DNA from: JADFOJ01 sp041580235
Lineage (GTDB): Bacteria; Planctomycetota; Phycisphaerae; Phycisphaerales; SM1A02
Reading direction: 5' to 3'
DNA: 51,995 bases
NCBI GenBank assembly: GCA_041580235.1
Contig: JBFGEG010000009.1
Coordinates: forward strand, 1-51,995
This document shows, one piece after another, positions 51,012 to 51,995 of the stretch (position 1 is the stretch's first letter; the number at the start of each line of letters is the position of its first letter). The position numbers and the translations under genes are program-made. The notes below the pieces were generated by a model. That model was not told where the DNA came from. It did no database searches and worked only from the letters and a program-made list of their open reading frames with translations.

Positions 51012-51995
51012 ATGGATGCTTTCCGGATCGAGGGGGGAGCACGGCTCTCAGGCCGTATCGCGGTCGACGGATCGAAAAACGCCAGCTTGCCGCTGATGGC
51101 GGCGGCCCTGCTGACCGACGCGCCGGTGACCCTGCGCGGGGTGCCGGACCTGGCTGACATCTCCAACATGGCCAGGCTGCTGGGGGAGCTGGGCATGGAG
51201 GTGGACGGCCACCACGGCACGATCGGCCTCCGCGCCGTCGACACGAGCCCCACCCATGCCCGCTACGACGTCGTCCGCACGATGCGGGCGGGGATCTGCG
51301 TGCTGGGGCCCCTGCTGGCCCGCCGCGGCCGGGCGTCGGTGGCCATGCCGGGTGGCTGCGTCTTCGGGGAGCGGCCCGTCGATCTGCACCTGCGGGGCCT
51401 TCGAGCCCTCGGGGCCCGCATCGATCTGCGTAACGGTGACATCGTGGCCGAGGCCGACCGGCTCACCGGGACCACCGTGTTCCTGGGCGGCCCGTTCGGC
51501 TCGACCGTCCTGGGCACGGCCAACGTGATGTCCGCGGCGGCCCTCGCCCGCGGTCGCACGATCATCGAGTCGGCGGCGTGCGAGCCGGAGGTTGCGGACC
51601 TCGCCGCGATGCTCAACGCCATGGGGGCCAGGATCAGCGGGGCGGGCTCCCCCCGGATCACCATCGACGGTGTGGACGAGCTGGGCCCCGTGGACCACAC
51701 CGTGATGCCCGACCGCATCGTGGCCAGCACCTACGCCATCGCGGCGGCCATCACCAACGGCGACGTCACGCTGGAGGAGTTCCCCTACGACAACCTGCTG
51801 GCGGTCATCGATCGCCTGGAGCAGATCGGCGTGAGGGTGGACCGGCTCGACCCCGACGAGGACCCCCGGCGGTGCACGGTCCAGGTGACCTCCCAGCGGG
51901 TGCTCAAGCCCGTCATGATCACCACCCAGCCGTACCCTGGCTTCCCCACGGACCTGCAAGCCCAGATGATGGCGCTGCTGTGCATGGCCGAGGGC
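51012..51995 (+). CDS. murA: UDP-N-acetylglucosamine 1-carboxyvinyltransferase MurA (3' end outside window)
   Basis: MurA transfers enolpyruvate from PEP to UDP-GlcNAc, the first committed step of peptidoglycan synthesis. The 328 visible residues start MDAFRIEGGARLSGRIAVDG with SKNASLPLMAAALL. The active-site cysteine, target of fosfomycin, is in MPGGCVFGERPVDLHL (about residue 118). Later blocks TTQPYPGFPTDLQAQMMALL and PDRIVASTYAIAAAITNGDV are also present. The usual length is about 420 residues, so about 90 are missing beyond the window. Only a weak AGGCGG precedes the ATG. Its presence indicates peptidoglycan synthesis in this organism. Confidence 0.95.
   Translation, partial: MDAFRIEGGARLSGRIAVDGSKNASLPLMAAALLTDAPVTLRGVPDLADISNMARLLGELGMEVDGHHGTIGLRAVDTSPTHARYDVVRTMRAGICVLGPLLARRGRASVAMPGGCVFGERPVDLHLRGLRALGARIDLRNGDIVAEADRLTGTTVFLGGPFGSTVLGTANVMSAAALARGRTIIESAACEPEVADLAAMLNAMGARISGAGSPRITIDGVDELGPVDHTVMPDRIVASTYAIAAAITNGDVTLEEFPYDNLLAVIDRLEQIGVRVDRLDPDEDPRRCTVQVTSQRVLKPVMITTQPYPGFPTDLQAQMMALLCMAEG

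Noticed and set aside
1..51995. tRNA, rRNA, transposase, integrase or phage genes
   Set aside because: Intergenic regions were read on both strands and no cloverleaf-like tRNA, rRNA core sequence or mobile-element protein motif was found. A dedicated tRNA/Rfam scan would be needed to exclude small RNAs.

Overview
The window is about 52 kb of GC-rich, densely coding bacterial DNA. It most resembles a Planctomycetota genome, probably a Phycisphaerae-like lineage. That placement is inferred from gene content: large secreted proteins ending in paired dockerin-like loops of the 'DFLALLGxWGPC' type, a secreted sulfatase, FG-GAP/UnbV and TPR proteins, a membrane Ser/Thr kinase with TPRs, a PEP-CTERM-like protein, and a predicted pyrophosphate-type phosphofructokinase. 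No rRNA, tRNA, CRISPR array, transposase or phage gene was recognised.

Layout. 1-3.5 kb: hypF (5' end outside the window), hypC, hypD and hypE, the maturation set for the NiFe(CN)2CO centre of a [NiFe] hydrogenase not present here. 3.6-6.3 kb: a clade-3-like catalase with a strong terminator, then nadA. 6.3-6.8 kb: a probable frameshifted small gene and a structured leader. 6.8-11.3 kb: a 1504-residue secreted beta-helix protein with three large repeats. 11.3-15.1 kb (minus): an aminotransferase-transketolase operon with a possible coupled 42-codon ORF. 15.3-17.7 kb: a secreted sulfatase with LamG-like and dockerin-like ends. 17.7-18.9 kb (minus): a phosphofructokinase interrupted by an in-frame TAA. 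19.1-23.8 kb: a two-gene operon encoding a membrane cytochrome b/pentahaem c fusion and an FG-GAP/UnbV/TPR protein. 24-24.6 kb: a haemolysin III (PAQR) protein behind a perfect palindrome.

24.7-28.1 kb (minus): a giant FG-GAP repeat protein with dockerin-like loops. 28.1-29.3 kb: a small gene with a structured leader, then a tandemly duplicated orphan gene whose conserved promoter boxes imply leaderless transcripts. 29.4-33 kb: a Ser/Thr kinase diverging from a CPA2 antiporter. 33.3-41.9 kb: four secreted proteins carrying cohesin-like, hyalin-like, metallophosphatase and dockerin-like modules; two share a C-terminal module of about 225 residues that I do not recognise. 41.8-45.6 kb: small membrane and lipoprotein genes, an EEP-family lipoprotein and a 30-residue single-span peptide. 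45.7-46.7 kb: a plant-type ferredoxin-NADP reductase. 46.8-50.8 kb (minus): three fibro-slime (PA14-like) paralogues. 51.0 kb to the end: murA, truncated by the window edge.

Taken together, about half of the window encodes exported surface proteins built from a small shared kit of modules (cohesin-like, dockerin-like, FG-GAP, beta-helix, fibro-slime). These are interleaved with ordinary central-metabolism and redox genes. The least explained items are the shared C-terminal module, the cytochrome/UnbV operon, the duplicated small genes and the interrupted phosphofructokinase.
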